From Lachnospiraceae bacterium (lineage in GTDB: Bacteria; Bacillota; Clostridia; Lachnospirales; Lachnospiraceae), in the NCBI GenBank assembly GCA_017618195.1, contig JAFZUW010000023.1:1-45489 (forward strand): 45,489 nt of DNA, read 5' to 3'. The notes under the pieces were generated by a model. The model saw only the letters and a program-made list of their open reading frames with translations, had not been told where the DNA came from and searched no databases. Shown here one piece after another: positions 25,121-33,942 of this stretch. Both the position numbers and the translations under genes were made by a program. The number at the start of each line of letters is the position of its first letter. The first letter of the stretch is position 1.

Positions 25121-28100
25121 TCAGACGTTCTTACACATCAAAAAGCTGATGTCCTCGGGCTCGTAGCCGAAGTTCACGCTGTCCGCGGAACTCAATGCCG
25201 CGCTGAAGGACGTTTCCTCAAACTGGCCGCGTCCCTTTCTCGTCTTGCTTCCGATTCCGACGATTTCCGCGCCTTCAAAGCGAAGCACGATGTCGGAAGC
25301 GCTGATGCGAACGTCCGCCGAACCGTCTCTGCAGCCGATACCGATACAGGTCTTGGCTTTCACCGCGGACTGCAGCTCGAGATGATTGGCCGAAACCTTT
25401 GCATTTTTCGCCGCAAGCGTTCCGATCGTCACCTGGCTGTCGCCTGAGGACACGTGGTTCAGCTTTACGTTCCGAAGCGTCACGTCGCAGTCCGAAGCTG
25501 CCGATCCGATTGCCGCCGCCCGGTCCGCATTGATTTCGGTCTTGATACGGGTTTCGGAAATAATGATCGGAGCAATGTTGTTGCATATGCCGATTCCGAG
25601 CGCCCGCTCTCCGCTGATTGTCTGGTACAGGTTCTTACAGCGCGCGATCGTAATGCCCGCCTTGCGGTTCGAGTATCCGCCGCCGATTCCGACACATTCC
25701 TTGCCGTCCAGCTTCAGCGTGATCTCTCCGCCCATATCGATCAGGATTCTTCCGATCGTCTGCGTCGTATCACCGCCGATTCCGTATGCGCGGTCTCCCG
25801 TTCCGTAGATCGTCAGCTTGCCGTCGCCGGTCAGGGTAAGGCGCGAACTCTCCGGCACCCGGATGCCTTTCCGGTTCAGCACCGTCGTTCCTTCAATTAC
25901 AAGCGTTACGTCGCAATTGTTTCCGATTTCGATACACGGATGTCTCTGGTAGGAATCGAGGTTCACGCGCCGCAGATGGATCGTTGTCGTCGTATTGTCC
26001 GGGATGCGGATGATCACGTCCACGGTAATTCTCGGATTGCCGACGATGCTCAGCTCCCTCCGGTTGACCACGATTTCCGTATAATGGTCGGTCGTGACAA
26101 GCGGCATCAGCATGATCTCCTGCTCGCGGTCCACGAGGTATGTCTTCTTCTGGCGGGTTCCGGTCGTCTGCAGGTTCAGCGAAACGATTTCGTCACGGAT
26201 TTCTCTCGGAATCTCATCGATGAAGCCCTCATACGGTCTCGCCGTATAATAGCCCTGGATCAGATCCACGCCGAGACGGATCACGGTATTCATTTCCTCT
26301 CTCGTCTCCACGCCTTCCGCGAGCGACAGGAATCCGTTCTCGCGGGCAAATTCGACGATGTTCGCCACGAAGTACTGCTTCTTACTGTCTTCCTCTATTC
26401 CGGAGATCAGGTTCCGGTCGATCTTCACGTAATCCGGCATGTAATTGAGCAGGTTCGTAACGTTCGAATATCCGGTGCCGTAATCGTCAATCGCAACCTT
26501 GAATCCGTTCTCACGGCTTCTTCTGCGGATTGACTCGAGCTGTTCCTCGTTGGCCTCGGTCTGCTCGGTAAATTCGACTACGACGTGCGTAAAGACGCTC
26601 GGGAAGTCCTTTACGAGCATGCGGAAATCATTTTCCTTTAACGTTACCTTCGGAATGCTGTTGACGAACATCTTCTTGTCCGCAAACAGGTCAAGGTTCC
26701 GGTTGATGATATCGAGTACGTTCCGGAATGTCAGGCGTTCGATGTCATACGTCTTGCCGAGCAGTTCCGCATAATTGAGGATCGCTATCGGTCCGATCTT
26801 CGCGTCGGGGCCGCTCCGCATCAATGCCTCATAGGCGTAAATGGAACCGGTCTTCGCGCTGATGATCGGCTGAAAGCAATACGAGAAGCGGTTCTCGTCA
26901 ATCAGGCTGCGCACGGCTTCGCGCTCCTCGGCGTTGATCTCGCCGGGCTGCTCCGCATCCATCCGCTCGGAGAAGGAGCCCTGTTTGGTCGTCTTCTTCT
27001 GGGCAAGCACCTCGTTCGTGAACTCTTCGATCTGCTCTTCCGAAGTAATCTCGCGCGTCAGCGACGCATAGACAATATCAATCGTATACTGCTTGCCGCC
27101 GAACTGGTTCAGCGTCTTTAAACGGTTCTGGATCTGGCGCATCAAAATGGTCAGGTCCGGCTCGCGGTCATAAATGCCCGCAATGACAAATTCATCATTT
27201 CCGAAACGTGCGCAGATATCACGGTCGTTCACGGAATTCAGAAGAATCTTCGAAAGCGTGAGCAGAGCCACATTTCCCTCCTCACGGCCGAACAGCTCGT
27301 TAATGCTTGAGAATCGGCTGATATCAAGAGACAGCAGGAATATTCTGCGTTCCTTTCCTTCCATATGGCGGAACTGTTCCTTCAGCGCATTCTGGAAACC
27401 CTTGAAGTTATATAGACCGGTCATCGTGTCACGCGTCGCATTTTTCGTATAGAAATCGGCAAATACGGTCCGCTGCCGCTGGCACTCAAGCGAAGTCTCC
27501 AGATTTCGCATCCATCGGTCAAAGGAAGGCGTAATTCCGCACGCCTGGTTTCCGTAGCAGACGGAAACATACCCGAATACGCGGTCCATGAAATGAAGTG
27601 CCGAAAAATAAAACACTCTCGGCGTATCGCTCGGCTCATTGAGGGCGGGCAGCAGATCCTTCCGCGGGAAGAAATCCTCGCTCGACACTCTTCTTACCTG
27701 CGAATGGTTCAGCGCAAGCAGGATGTTGTCCGAAAAATAACCCATCGGCTCGGTCTGATGCAGCGCCCGCTCATTTAAGCAGAGGTAAAATGCGGTACAG
27801 TCTTTTCCGAGATAACGCTCGTAATAATCCAGCTTCCAGAGCCATGTTTCGAAATCCTCGGCTCCCGCGATTTCCTCACCCATAAAGTTGAACGGCGAGT
27901 CGAATTTGCGGTCCTTCACAAGAAGCGTGTCGAGACGGATTCTCGAATAATCGCCGAGCGCATAAAACTCGCAGCCGCACGTCGCCTTCGGCACGAGCAC
28001 GCAGTCCTTATTGTTCGTTACAAGCGGATAGCGTTCCTCGCCGAGGATCGCGTTTACGAGCTTGCGCGCCGCATTGGTCGCCATCGCGGACGGATCGCGG

Positions 28101-28846
28101 AATACCGTCGTGCAGGTCGTACCGCGGAGCATCTCGTCATAATCGAGGTTGTATCCGCAGATCATGATGTCGCGCGGAACGCGGATACCCTGGTCTTCAA
28201 AGGCGCAGATAAAGCCGGAAACGGACTCCGTATTTCCGCAGATGATCGCTTCGGGAAGTCCTCCCTCCTGCTCCATCATCTCGCGGACGATCTGTTCCTC
28301 CTTGCCGACGTCACGGCGGCAGTAATGGATGTTCCGTTCATCGGCCGCAAGGCCGCCCGCCTTCATCGCATCCAGGAAATAGCCTTCAAGCTCTTTGCTG
28401 ATGCCTTCGGCATCGTCCTCATTTGAAATATATTCGATCCGCTTTGCCCCGTGCACCTTGATCAGGTGCTCCACAAGCATCGCGATTCCTTCCTCTTCTT
28501 TAAACGCAACCGTCGGGAAGCCGTACTTCGGGCGCTCCAGACAATAGACCGGTTTGCGGTATTCTTTCTTAATCTTTTCAAGGAACGGGTTCTGCCGTTC
28601 GGGGATCTGGAACGTTCCCGGATACACGATCAGACCGTCAAACATGTCCGGATTGATCAGGTCATAGATTGCCGTCTCGCCCTGAATATACTCTTCCGGC
28701 ATTCCGGAAAGCGCCGTCGCCATGAAGATGCAGACGTCCGCATTCATGGCAAGCAATTCCTCCTGCAGTTTCCTGGAGGTATTGGCAAAGAACTGATGAT
28801 GCATTTCCGAAAGAATGATTCCGACACGTAAACGCTTCTCCATCAT
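25121..28846 (-). CDS. LacI-like sensor, GGDEF, EAL protein with a C-terminal beta-helix-like repeat domain
   Basis: The 1241-residue protein has a periplasmic-binding-protein-like sensor (~1-300: RVGIILSEMHH, EAIICGNTESVSGF) without a helix-turn-helix. An unrecognised region follows to ~490. A GGDEF domain (~500-640) has the degenerate motif FGNDEF. The EAL domain (~670-920) keeps YEALMR, FVNSIP, VVEFTEQ, IDDYGTGYSN, VKIDRN, AEGVET and IQGYYTARP. The last ~250 residues carry about seven repeats centred on GIG (AYGIGGD, VGIGGG, LGIGIC, IGIGCRD, VGIGSK). No signal peptide or membrane helix is visible. The EAL part should cleave c-di-GMP. AAGGAGT precedes ATG 28846; ATG 28843 is possible. Confidence 0.88.
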   Translation of the reverse strand: MMEKRLRVGIILSEMHHQFFANTSRKLQEELLAMNADVCIFMATALSGMPEEYIQGETAIYDLINPDMFDGLIVYPGTFQIPERQNPFLEKIKKEYRKPVYCLERPKYGFPTVAFKEEEGIAMLVEHLIKVHGAKRIEYISNEDDAEGISKELEGYFLDAMKAGGLAADERNIHYCRRDVGKEEQIVREMMEQEGGLPEAIICGNTESVSGFICAFEDQGIRVPRDIMICGYNLDYDEMLRGTTCTTVFRDPSAMATNAARKLVNAILGEERYPLVTNNKDCVLVPKATCGCEFYALGDYSRIRLDTLLVKDRKFDSPFNFMGEEIAGAEDFETWLWKLDYYERYLGKDCTAFYLCLNERALHQTEPMGYFSDNILLALNHSQVRRVSSEDFFPRKDLLPALNEPSDTPRVFYFSALHFMDRVFGYVSVCYGNQACGITPSFDRWMRNLETSLECQRQRTVFADFYTKNATRDTMTGLYNFKGFQNALKEQFRHMEGKERRIFLLSLDISRFSSINELFGREEGNVALLTLSKILLNSVNDRDICARFGNDEFVIAGIYDREPDLTILMRQIQNRLKTLNQFGGKQYTIDIVYASLTREITSEEQIEEFTNEVLAQKKTTKQGSFSERMDAEQPGEINAEEREAVRSLIDENRFSYCFQPIISAKTGSIYAYEALMRSGPDAKIGPIAILNYAELLGKTYDIERLTFRNVLDIINRNLDLFADKKMFVNSIPKVTLKENDFRMLVKDFPSVFTHVVVEFTEQTEANEEQLESIRRRSRENGFKVAIDDYGTGYSNVTNLLNYMPDYVKIDRNLISGIEEDSKKQYFVANIVEFARENGFLSLAEGVETREEMNTVIRLGVDLIQGYYTARPYEGFIDEIPREIRDEIVSLNLQTTGTRQKKTYLVDREQEIMLMPLVTTDHYTEIVVNRRELSIVGNPRITVDVIIRIPDNTTTTIHLRRVNLDSYQRHPCIEIGNNCDVTLVIEGTTVLNRKGIRVPESSRLTLTGDGKLTIYGTGDRAYGIGGDTTQTIGRILIDMGGEITLKLDGKECVGIGGGYSNRKAGITIARCKNLYQTISGERALGIGICNNIAPIIISETRIKTEINADRAAAIGSAASDCDVTLRNVKLNHVSSGDSQVTIGTLAAKNAKVSANHLELQSAVKAKTCIGIGCRDGSADVRISASDIVLRFEGAEIVGIGSKTRKGRGQFEETSFSAALSSADSVNFGYEPEDISFLMCKNV

Positions 28847-28929
28847 ATTACTCCTTATCACTACGCTTCCTGCACGCGGCCGTAACGAAGCACGGACGCA
28901 TACCGCCCCAAAGGATCCCCTTGCATCGA

Positions 28930-29016
28930 AAAAGACCCCTTTTATCCATTTTATCACAAGAAAGAGAAAACGGCACTGCCTTTTTCAGATTCCCGGAAAA
29001 TGCTAAGGGGTCTTTT
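28930..29016. repeat. 12-bp perfect inverted repeat upstream of the c-di-GMP gene
   Basis: AAAAGACCCCTT (28930-28941) and its exact complement AAGGGGTCTTTT (29005-29016) enclose a 63-base AT-rich loop. On the minus strand the second arm is followed by TTTTT-like sequence. The loop contains a possible -10 box (TAAAAT). It may be a terminator/attenuator for read-through from the deacetylase gene or an operator pair. Confidence 0.6.
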
Positions 29017-29069
29017 AAAAATTCGTTTTCAGTTGACAGATTGTATTACATGTTGCTCCGAATGCACGG

Positions 29070-30002
29070 TTAGCGGTAATACCATGAGGAATATCTGTGT
29101 CCCGGACGGAGCTCGTCTCCGATCAGTTCCTGTACCGTGACGAAGATGTATCCTTCCCTGGCAAGCTGGTCGATGGCGATACAGAACGCGTCGTAGCTGT
29201 TGTTGTAAATCTCATGCATCAGTACGATACTGCCGTCCTGCGTCTGGCGCATGATCGTGTCGACGATCTTCTGCACGTTGTTGGCGCGCTCTTCCTCGGT
29301 GTTGTTGCCCTTCAGCTTCCAGTCGTTGGTGTCTACCGACCAGAGGATTACCGGATAAGAAATATCCTGAACCTGCTTGTCCGTGAAGTTTCCTCCCGGC
29401 GGACGGAACAGCGTCGGCTTCCTGCCGGTTGCCTTCTCGATTGCCTCGGAAGTCAGCCGCAGTTCTTCTTCCAATTTGTCCGGATTCTGATCGAAATAAT
29501 AACTGTGTGTCCACGCATGGATCTCAATCGCCATTCCGAGATCGGCCGCTTTTCTGAGTTCCTTGGCATTCTCGTCATTGATGCGGTTACCGACCACGAA
29601 CCATGTTGCTTTGCCGCCGTAGCTTGCAAGCTTCTCGGCAAATTTGAGCGTCAGTCCGTTATAGGAAGGACCGTCGTCAAATGTAAACGCCACACGCTTC
29701 ACTCCGGCCGGAACCGGTGTCGGTGTCGGCGTGCCGGTCGGCGTCGGCGTCGGTGTCGGCGTCGCCGTCGGCGTCATAGTCGGAGTGGCAACTCCGCTCG
29801 GAACAACCGGATCGGGTTCTGCCGGCTCCGGTCCTTTGATGTATTTGTCAAGCAGAATGATTCCGATGATCACGGCCGTGATAAACGCAATCAAAAAAAG
29901 ACCCGCCAGTACCCTGTTAATCATCACCTGACGGTGACGACGCTTCTTGGCCGCTCTGATCCGTTCTGCTTTTCTTTTTCTTTCCAGTTCCGCTGATGTC
30001 AT
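29070..30002 (-). CDS. Membrane-anchored polysaccharide deacetylase
   Basis: The 310-residue protein has a basic N-terminus (1-26), one membrane helix (~28-50), a Thr/Pro linker (~70-98) and a NodB domain (~105-300). The domain has TFDDGP (catalytic Asp and metal Asp), HAWTHSY (metal His pair), RPPGGNF and WSVDTNDW. It removes acetyl groups from a cell-wall or surface glycan, most likely peptidoglycan N-acetylglucosamine; the exact glycan is inferred. AGGAG lies 6 bases before ATG. It starts 64 bases after tRNA-Gly with no terminator visible between them, so read-through from the tRNA promoter is possible. Confidence 0.92.
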   Translation of the reverse strand: MTSAELERKRKAERIRAAKKRRHRQVMINRVLAGLFLIAFITAVIIGIILLDKYIKGPEPAEPDPVVPSGVATPTMTPTATPTPTPTPTGTPTPTPVPAGVKRVAFTFDDGPSYNGLTLKFAEKLASYGGKATWFVVGNRINDENAKELRKAADLGMAIEIHAWTHSYYFDQNPDKLEEELRLTSEAIEKATGRKPTLFRPPGGNFTDKQVQDISYPVILWSVDTNDWKLKGNNTEEERANNVQKIVDTIMRQTQDGSIVLMHEIYNNSYDAFCIAIDQLAREGYIFVTVQELIGDELRPGHRYSSWYYR

Positions 30003-30066
30003 GAAGAACTCCTGATATTATTTCCCCTGTATCCACACCCGAAATCAATAAATCCCCAAAGAAATA

Positions 30067-30136
30067 GCAGGCAACGGGAATCGAACCCGCCTCCTCAGCT
30101 TGGGAAGCTGATATACTACCGATGTACTATGCCTGC
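30067..30136 (-). tRNA. tRNA-Gly (anticodon TCC)
   Basis: The 70-base cloverleaf reads on the minus strand from GCAGGCA (pairs with TGCCTGC at the 3' end, 7 bp). It has D stem GTAC/GTAT, anticodon stem TCAGC/GCTGA with loop TTCCCAA, and T arm GCGGG-TTCGATT-CCCGT. The anticodon TCC reads GGA/GGG glycine codons. The CCA end is not encoded. A sound promoter lies upstream. Confidence 0.97.
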
Positions 30137-30162
30137 GAAAGTCATTCCCGATTAACCGAAAA

Positions 30163-30192
30163 CAACTGCCCCTATATTATAAAGGGCAGTTG
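30163..30192 (-). terminator. Terminator of the DegV/aldo-keto reductase operon
   Basis: CAACTGCCC (30163-30171) and GGGCAGTTG (30184-30192) form a perfect 9-bp stem. On the minus strand it is followed by TTTTCGG. The 12-base loop contains the tRNA-Gly -10 box. Confidence 0.6.
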
Positions 30193-30204
30193 CGGAAAAT
30201 TCAA
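30176..30204 (-). promoter_or_regulatory. Promoter of tRNA-Gly
   Basis: On the minus strand TTGAAT (30204-30199), 17 bases, TATAAT (30181-30176), about 40 bases before the tRNA 5' end. It overlaps the terminator hairpin at 30163-30192. Confidence 0.7.
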
Positions 30205-30248
30205 GTATTTGTTTCGGGGGATGGAACCTCCCGAAAAACCGTTCCTTC

Positions 30249-31373
30249 CTACAGCGATTCCAGTTCCTGATAGCAGGCCTGCAGGCTTTCGATGATCGGA
30301 AGCTGCTGCGGACATGCCGCCTCACAGGCGCCGCAGCCGATACAGTTATCCGGCTTTGCGTCAGCGGAGATCTCATGTCCCCACTGCCATTTGGCGCTGT
30401 TCACATTGCCGTACATACCGTAGTTGTTCCAGATGCGGAAGTTTCTCGGAATGTCAACGCCGTTCGGACAAGGCATACAGTAACGGCATCCCGTACAGCC
30501 GATCCGGACTCTTGCGCGGATTGCGGCGGCGGTAGCCTCGATTGCCTTCTCCTCTTCCTCGGAAAGCGGCTCGAAATTCGTAAACGTATTCAGATTGTCG
30601 GCAAGCTGATCCTCAGCGGACATGCCGGAAAGGATTACATGCACGATCGGACGGGAGCCGACGAAACGGAGTGCCCAGGATGCGGGCGATGCCTCCGGAC
30701 GAAGCTCGCGGAGTCCGGTCATAACCTCTTCGGGAAGTGTCGCAAGCGTGCCGCCCTTGATCGGTTCCATGATGATCATCGGAATTTCCTTCTCGGTGCA
30801 CAGCGCAACGCCGCGCTCACCGGCCTGGTCGTTCCGGTCCATATAGTTATACTGTATCTGGCAGAAGTCCCAATCGCGGTAATTCACGATTTCTTCAAAC
30901 GCATCATAATCATCGTGGAAGGAAAATCCGAGGTAACGGATCTTGCCCGCTTCTTTCATCTCGGCAAGATACTCCGGTACGCCGTAGGAAACCATCTCAC
31001 GGAAGGAGCCTCTGTTCAGGGCATGCAGCAGATAGAAATCGATGTAATCCTTCTGCAGTCTTTCAAGCTGATAATCAAGCATCTTCTTCGCGTCATCCAG
31101 GCTGTGAATCTCCCAGCACGGAAGCTTCGTTGCCAGAAAATACGAGCTGCGGTCGTATTTGTTCAGAATCTCGCCGACCGCAAGTTCCGACTCACCGCCG
31201 TGATAAGGATACGCGGTGTCGTAATAATTCACGCCGGCCTTGTACGCCGTGTCAATCATTGCCGCCGTACGTTCACGGTCAATCTTTCCGTCTTTTACCG
31301 GAAGTCTCATGCAGCCGAAACCGAGTAGGGAAGTTTCGATACCGAGTTTTTTCATGGTACGCTTTTCCATCAT
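30249..31373 (-). CDS. Aldo/keto reductase with C-terminal 4Fe-4S domain
   Basis: The 374-residue enzyme has an aldo/keto reductase barrel (~8-285) with the tetrad region YYDTAYPYHGGESE (Asp, Tyr), ATKLP (Lys) and YLLHALN (His). A ferredoxin-like tail carries two clusters: CTGCRYCMPCP near 300 and CIGCGACEAACP near 345. This type is common in anaerobic clostridia; the substrate is unknown and the iron-sulfur tail suggests an electron donor other than free NADPH. GGAGG lies 8 bases before ATG. It starts 40 bases after the DegV gene, so they are probably co-transcribed. Confidence 0.93.
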   Translation of the reverse strand: MMEKRTMKKLGIETSLLGFGCMRLPVKDGKIDRERTAAMIDTAYKAGVNYYDTAYPYHGGESELAVGEILNKYDRSSYFLATKLPCWEIHSLDDAKKMLDYQLERLQKDYIDFYLLHALNRGSFREMVSYGVPEYLAEMKEAGKIRYLGFSFHDDYDAFEEIVNYRDWDFCQIQYNYMDRNDQAGERGVALCTEKEIPMIIMEPIKGGTLATLPEEVMTGLRELRPEASPASWALRFVGSRPIVHVILSGMSAEDQLADNLNTFTNFEPLSEEEEKAIEATAAAIRARVRIGCTGCRYCMPCPNGVDIPRNFRIWNNYGMYGNVNSAKWQWGHEISADAKPDNCIGCGACEAACPQQLPIIESLQACYQELESL

Positions 31374-31413
31374 GATCGTGTCCTCCTTTGTTCTGTTCCG
31401 GCGGCCTCATTCG

Positions 31414-32259
31414 TTATTTCGAATAGAACAGAATTCCGAGCGTTCCCGGGCCGCAATGGCTCGAGATGACTCCGCCGGCTTTCGTTTCATATACTTTGTC
31501 AAAAATGCTGAGCGACTCGACATATTCGCGGATCTCCGCAGCGACCTCATCGCTCGCGGTATGGGTAACAAATACCCGGTCGGGAATTGCATTCTGCAGT
31601 TCCGGAAGCATATCCTCCGCATACTGCTTCAATACCTTGCGGATCTTTCCGCGGTACTTGCGGGCTACGCCCATCTTTCCGTTACGGACCGCGATCATCG
31701 GCTTTAACATCAGCGCCGCTCCGAGAAGCGCCGCAACACCGCTGCAGCGGCCGCCGCGATGCAGATAGGTAAGCGTGTCGATACAGAACGACGCGCGGAC
31801 CTTGTCCCTCTCCGCTTCGATCTTCTGCGCGATCTCCGAAGCACTGAGCCCTTCTTTCGCGTAATCCGCAGCGCGAAGCACCTGAAGCCCGACTCCGGTC
31901 GAAAGGTTCATGGAGTCCACTACATACAAATCCCTGTACTCAAGATCCTCTGCCGCAAGGCGCATGGTCTGGCAGGTACTCGACATATCCTCCGAGATTC
32001 CGATATAAACCGCCTCATCTCCCGCATCCTGAAACTGCTTCAGGAAATCCTCGGCAAATCCGAGATCCGGTGCCGAAGTTTTGGGGGTCGTCTTGTTCGC
32101 GTCGGCCCATTGAAAAATGTCCTGCTGAGTTGCCTCGATTCCGTCGCGGAAAGACCTGTCTCCCATGATGATGTTCAACGGGATTACATGAATGCCGAAC
32201 TCTTCAATCAATTCAGCGGACAAATCGCATGTGCTGTCCGTAAGAATTCTTACTGCCAT
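31414..32259 (-). CDS. DegV-family fatty acid-binding protein
   Basis: The 281-residue protein starts VRILTDSTCDLSAEL, the DegV signature with the Thr/Ser lipid head-group contacts. It continues DGIEATQQDIFQW, SGMSSTCQT-like SEDMSSTCQTM, YVVDSMNLSTGVGLQVL and LHRGGRCSG. DegV proteins bind a fatty acid and, as FakB-type proteins, can present it to a FakA kinase; no fakA is seen here. I chose ATG at 32259, which has AGGAGA 7 bases upstream, over the in-frame GTG 6 bases earlier. First gene of an operon with the aldo/keto reductase. Confidence 0.93.
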   Translation of the reverse strand: MAVRILTDSTCDLSAELIEEFGIHVIPLNIIMGDRSFRDGIEATQQDIFQWADANKTTPKTSAPDLGFAEDFLKQFQDAGDEAVYIGISEDMSSTCQTMRLAAEDLEYRDLYVVDSMNLSTGVGLQVLRAADYAKEGLSASEIAQKIEAERDKVRASFCIDTLTYLHRGGRCSGVAALLGAALMLKPMIAVRNGKMGVARKYRGKIRKVLKQYAEDMLPELQNAIPDRVFVTHTASDEVAAEIREYVESLSIFDKVYETKAGGVISSHCGPGTLGILFYSK

Positions 32260-32338
32260 AGCCACTCTCCTGCCTTTCTGTCATACACAGCTTCGGCACT
32301 AAAACAAGTATACCTTGCTGCGTTTTTCTATACAATGT

Positions 32339-32367
32339 ATTATACTTTCCTGCTTCGGTTCCGTCAA
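32339..32367 (-). promoter_or_regulatory. Promoter of the DegV operon
   Basis: On the minus strand TTGACG (32367-32362), 17 bases, TATAAT (32344-32339), about 80 bases before the DegV start. This is a near-consensus SigA promoter. Confidence 0.75.
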
Positions 32368-32411
32368 TGCGCTTTCTTGCCGATTTACTCAATAATTGCT
32401 GATAAAAACGA

Positions 32412-32439
32412 TTGTTTTCCTTACGGAAAATGCTATAAT
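32412..32439 (+). promoter_or_regulatory. Promoter of the aquaporin gene
   Basis: TTGTTT (32412-32417), 16 bases, TATAAT (32434-32439) with an extended -10 (TGC before it). The start codon is 60 bases further on; the leader shows no clear structure. Confidence 0.7.
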
Positions 32440-32499
32440 GATATTAGGTTTTCGTACGATCGAAGCCATACACAATAATAGTTACGGAGGTATTCAGTT

Positions 32500-33204
32500 A
32501 TGAAAAAGTATGTCGCTGAATTTGTCGGCACTCTCGTTCTCGTTCTGCTCGGCTGCGGAACCGCCATGCTGGTAGGCTGCGATGCGGCTAACGGCGGCGG
32601 TTATGTTTTGACCGCATTTGCTTTCGGCCTTGTGATTGTTGCGATGGCATACTCCATCGGTAACATCTCCGGTTGTCATATCAATCCCGCCGTTTCCCTC
32701 GGCGTATTCATCTCCGGAGGCATCAAAGCCAAGGAGATGTTCTTCTATTGGATTTCCCAGTGCCTCGGTGCTCTTGCGGGCGCGGGTCTTCTCGCTGCGA
32801 TCTTCGAACTCGGCGGCGTTGAGGACAAGACCCGCGGCTACGGCACCAACGGTCTCGGCGGCGTTAACGGAAGCATCTGCGCGGGTCTCCTCGTCGAGTT
32901 CCTGCTCACATTTGTCTTCGTTCTTGCCATCGTAGGCGTTACCTCAAAGAAGGGCGGTCACGGTTCCTTCGCAGGTCTCGTGATCGGCTTCACGCTTGTA
33001 CTCGTACACATCCTCGGTATCGGTCTTACCGGTACTTCCGTAAACCCGGCTCGTTCCCTCGGTCCCGCTATCGTAAACGCGATCGCAGGCGAGACTCAGG
33101 CTCTGAAGGACGTATGGGTATTCTGGGTAGGACCTCTTGCAGGCGCTGCCTGTGCCGCATTCCTCTATAAGTTCCTTGAGGCTGACGACAAGAAGGCGGA
33201 ATAA
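32500..33204 (+). CDS. Aquaporin / MIP-family channel
   Basis: The 234-residue membrane protein has six predicted helices and both NPA boxes: GCHINPAVSLG near 62 and TSVNPARSLG near 180. The second, with Arg after NPA, and the short loops resemble AqpZ-type water channels more than glycerol facilitators, but selectivity is inferred. GGAGG precedes ATG. It is a single-gene unit with its own promoter and terminator, divergent from DegV. Confidence 0.93.
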   Translation: MKKYVAEFVGTLVLVLLGCGTAMLVGCDAANGGGYVLTAFAFGLVIVAMAYSIGNISGCHINPAVSLGVFISGGIKAKEMFFYWISQCLGALAGAGLLAAIFELGGVEDKTRGYGTNGLGGVNGSICAGLLVEFLLTFVFVLAIVGVTSKKGGHGSFAGLVIGFTLVLVHILGIGLTGTSVNPARSLGPAIVNAIAGETQALKDVWVFWVGPLAGAACAAFLYKFLEADDKKAE

Positions 33205-33229
33205 GCTTTACGGACATGTGAAGCATTTG

Positions 33230-33263
33230 AAAAGGGCGATCCCGACTGGGACCGCCCCTTTTT
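33230..33263. terminator. Terminator between aquaporin and the ABC operon
   Basis: AAAAGGGCG (33230-33238) pairs with the CGCCCCTTTT region (33253-33262), with additional GATCCC/GGGAC pairing and T runs at both sides. It can serve the convergent aquaporin and ABC transporter genes. Confidence 0.8.
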
Positions 33264-33269
33264 ATGCGC

Positions 33270-33938
33270 TTATAAGGTTTCCGAAACTTTACCGTCCGAG
33301 ATATAAAGGATCCGGTCGCATTTGTCCGCGATTTCCTTCTCGTGAGTGACGATAACGATTGTCTTGCCGCTCTTCTGAAGGTCACGGAACAATTCCATCA
33401 CTTCCGCTCCGGTCGAATAATCCAATGCCCCGGTCGGTTCATCGGCAAGGATCAGATTGTTGCCGCCGGCTATGGCTCTTGCGATTGCAGCCCGCTGCTG
33501 CTGTCCTCCCGAAACCCTGGCAGGATTCCGGTCCGCCTTCCCGGTAAGACCAACCGACTTCAGTGCATCCATCGCGATCCTCCGCCGCTCCGCTTTACGG
33601 ACGTCCTTTGCCACCAGCGGAAGTTCCACGTTCTCAAGCAGTGAATACTGCCCCATCAAAGCGAAATTCTGGAAGACAAATCCGACATGGTCTCTGCGGA
33701 ACCGGTTTCTCTCCTTTGCCGACAGCTTATTCACTTCAATACCGTCAAGAGTATAGCTCCCGCCCGTCGGAGTATCCATGCATCCGAGAATATTCAAAAG
33801 CGTACTCTTGCCCGCGCCGGACCGGCCCATAACGGCAACCATCTCCCCGTCATTGACCGTAAAGGAAATCCCGCGAAGGGCATCCACGCGGCTGTCTCCT
33901 TTGCCGTATGTTTTAGTAAGGTTCTCAACTTTCAGCAT
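33270..33938 (-). CDS. MacB/LolD-type ABC transporter ATPase
   Basis: The 222-residue ATPase has Walker A GRSGAGKSTLLN, signature VSGGQQQRAAIARA, Walker B LILADEPTGALD and THEKE. This subgroup works with FtsX-like permeases in peptide or antibiotic export and in envelope mechanotransmission, not import. It is last in an operon after two FtsX-like permeases, 4 bases from the previous stop. Confidence 0.93.
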   Translation of the reverse strand: MLKVENLTKTYGKGDSRVDALRGISFTVNDGEMVAVMGRSGAGKSTLLNILGCMDTPTGGSYTLDGIEVNKLSAKERNRFRRDHVGFVFQNFALMGQYSLLENVELPLVAKDVRKAERRRIAMDALKSVGLTGKADRNPARVSGGQQQRAAIARAIAGGNNLILADEPTGALDYSTGAEVMELFRDLQKSGKTIVIVTHEKEIADKCDRILYISDGKVSETL

Positions 33939-33942
33939 AGTT

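Noticed and set aside
29034-29039. TTGACA on the plus strand as a promoter
   Set aside because: No matching -10 at the right spacing and no plus-strand gene downstream.
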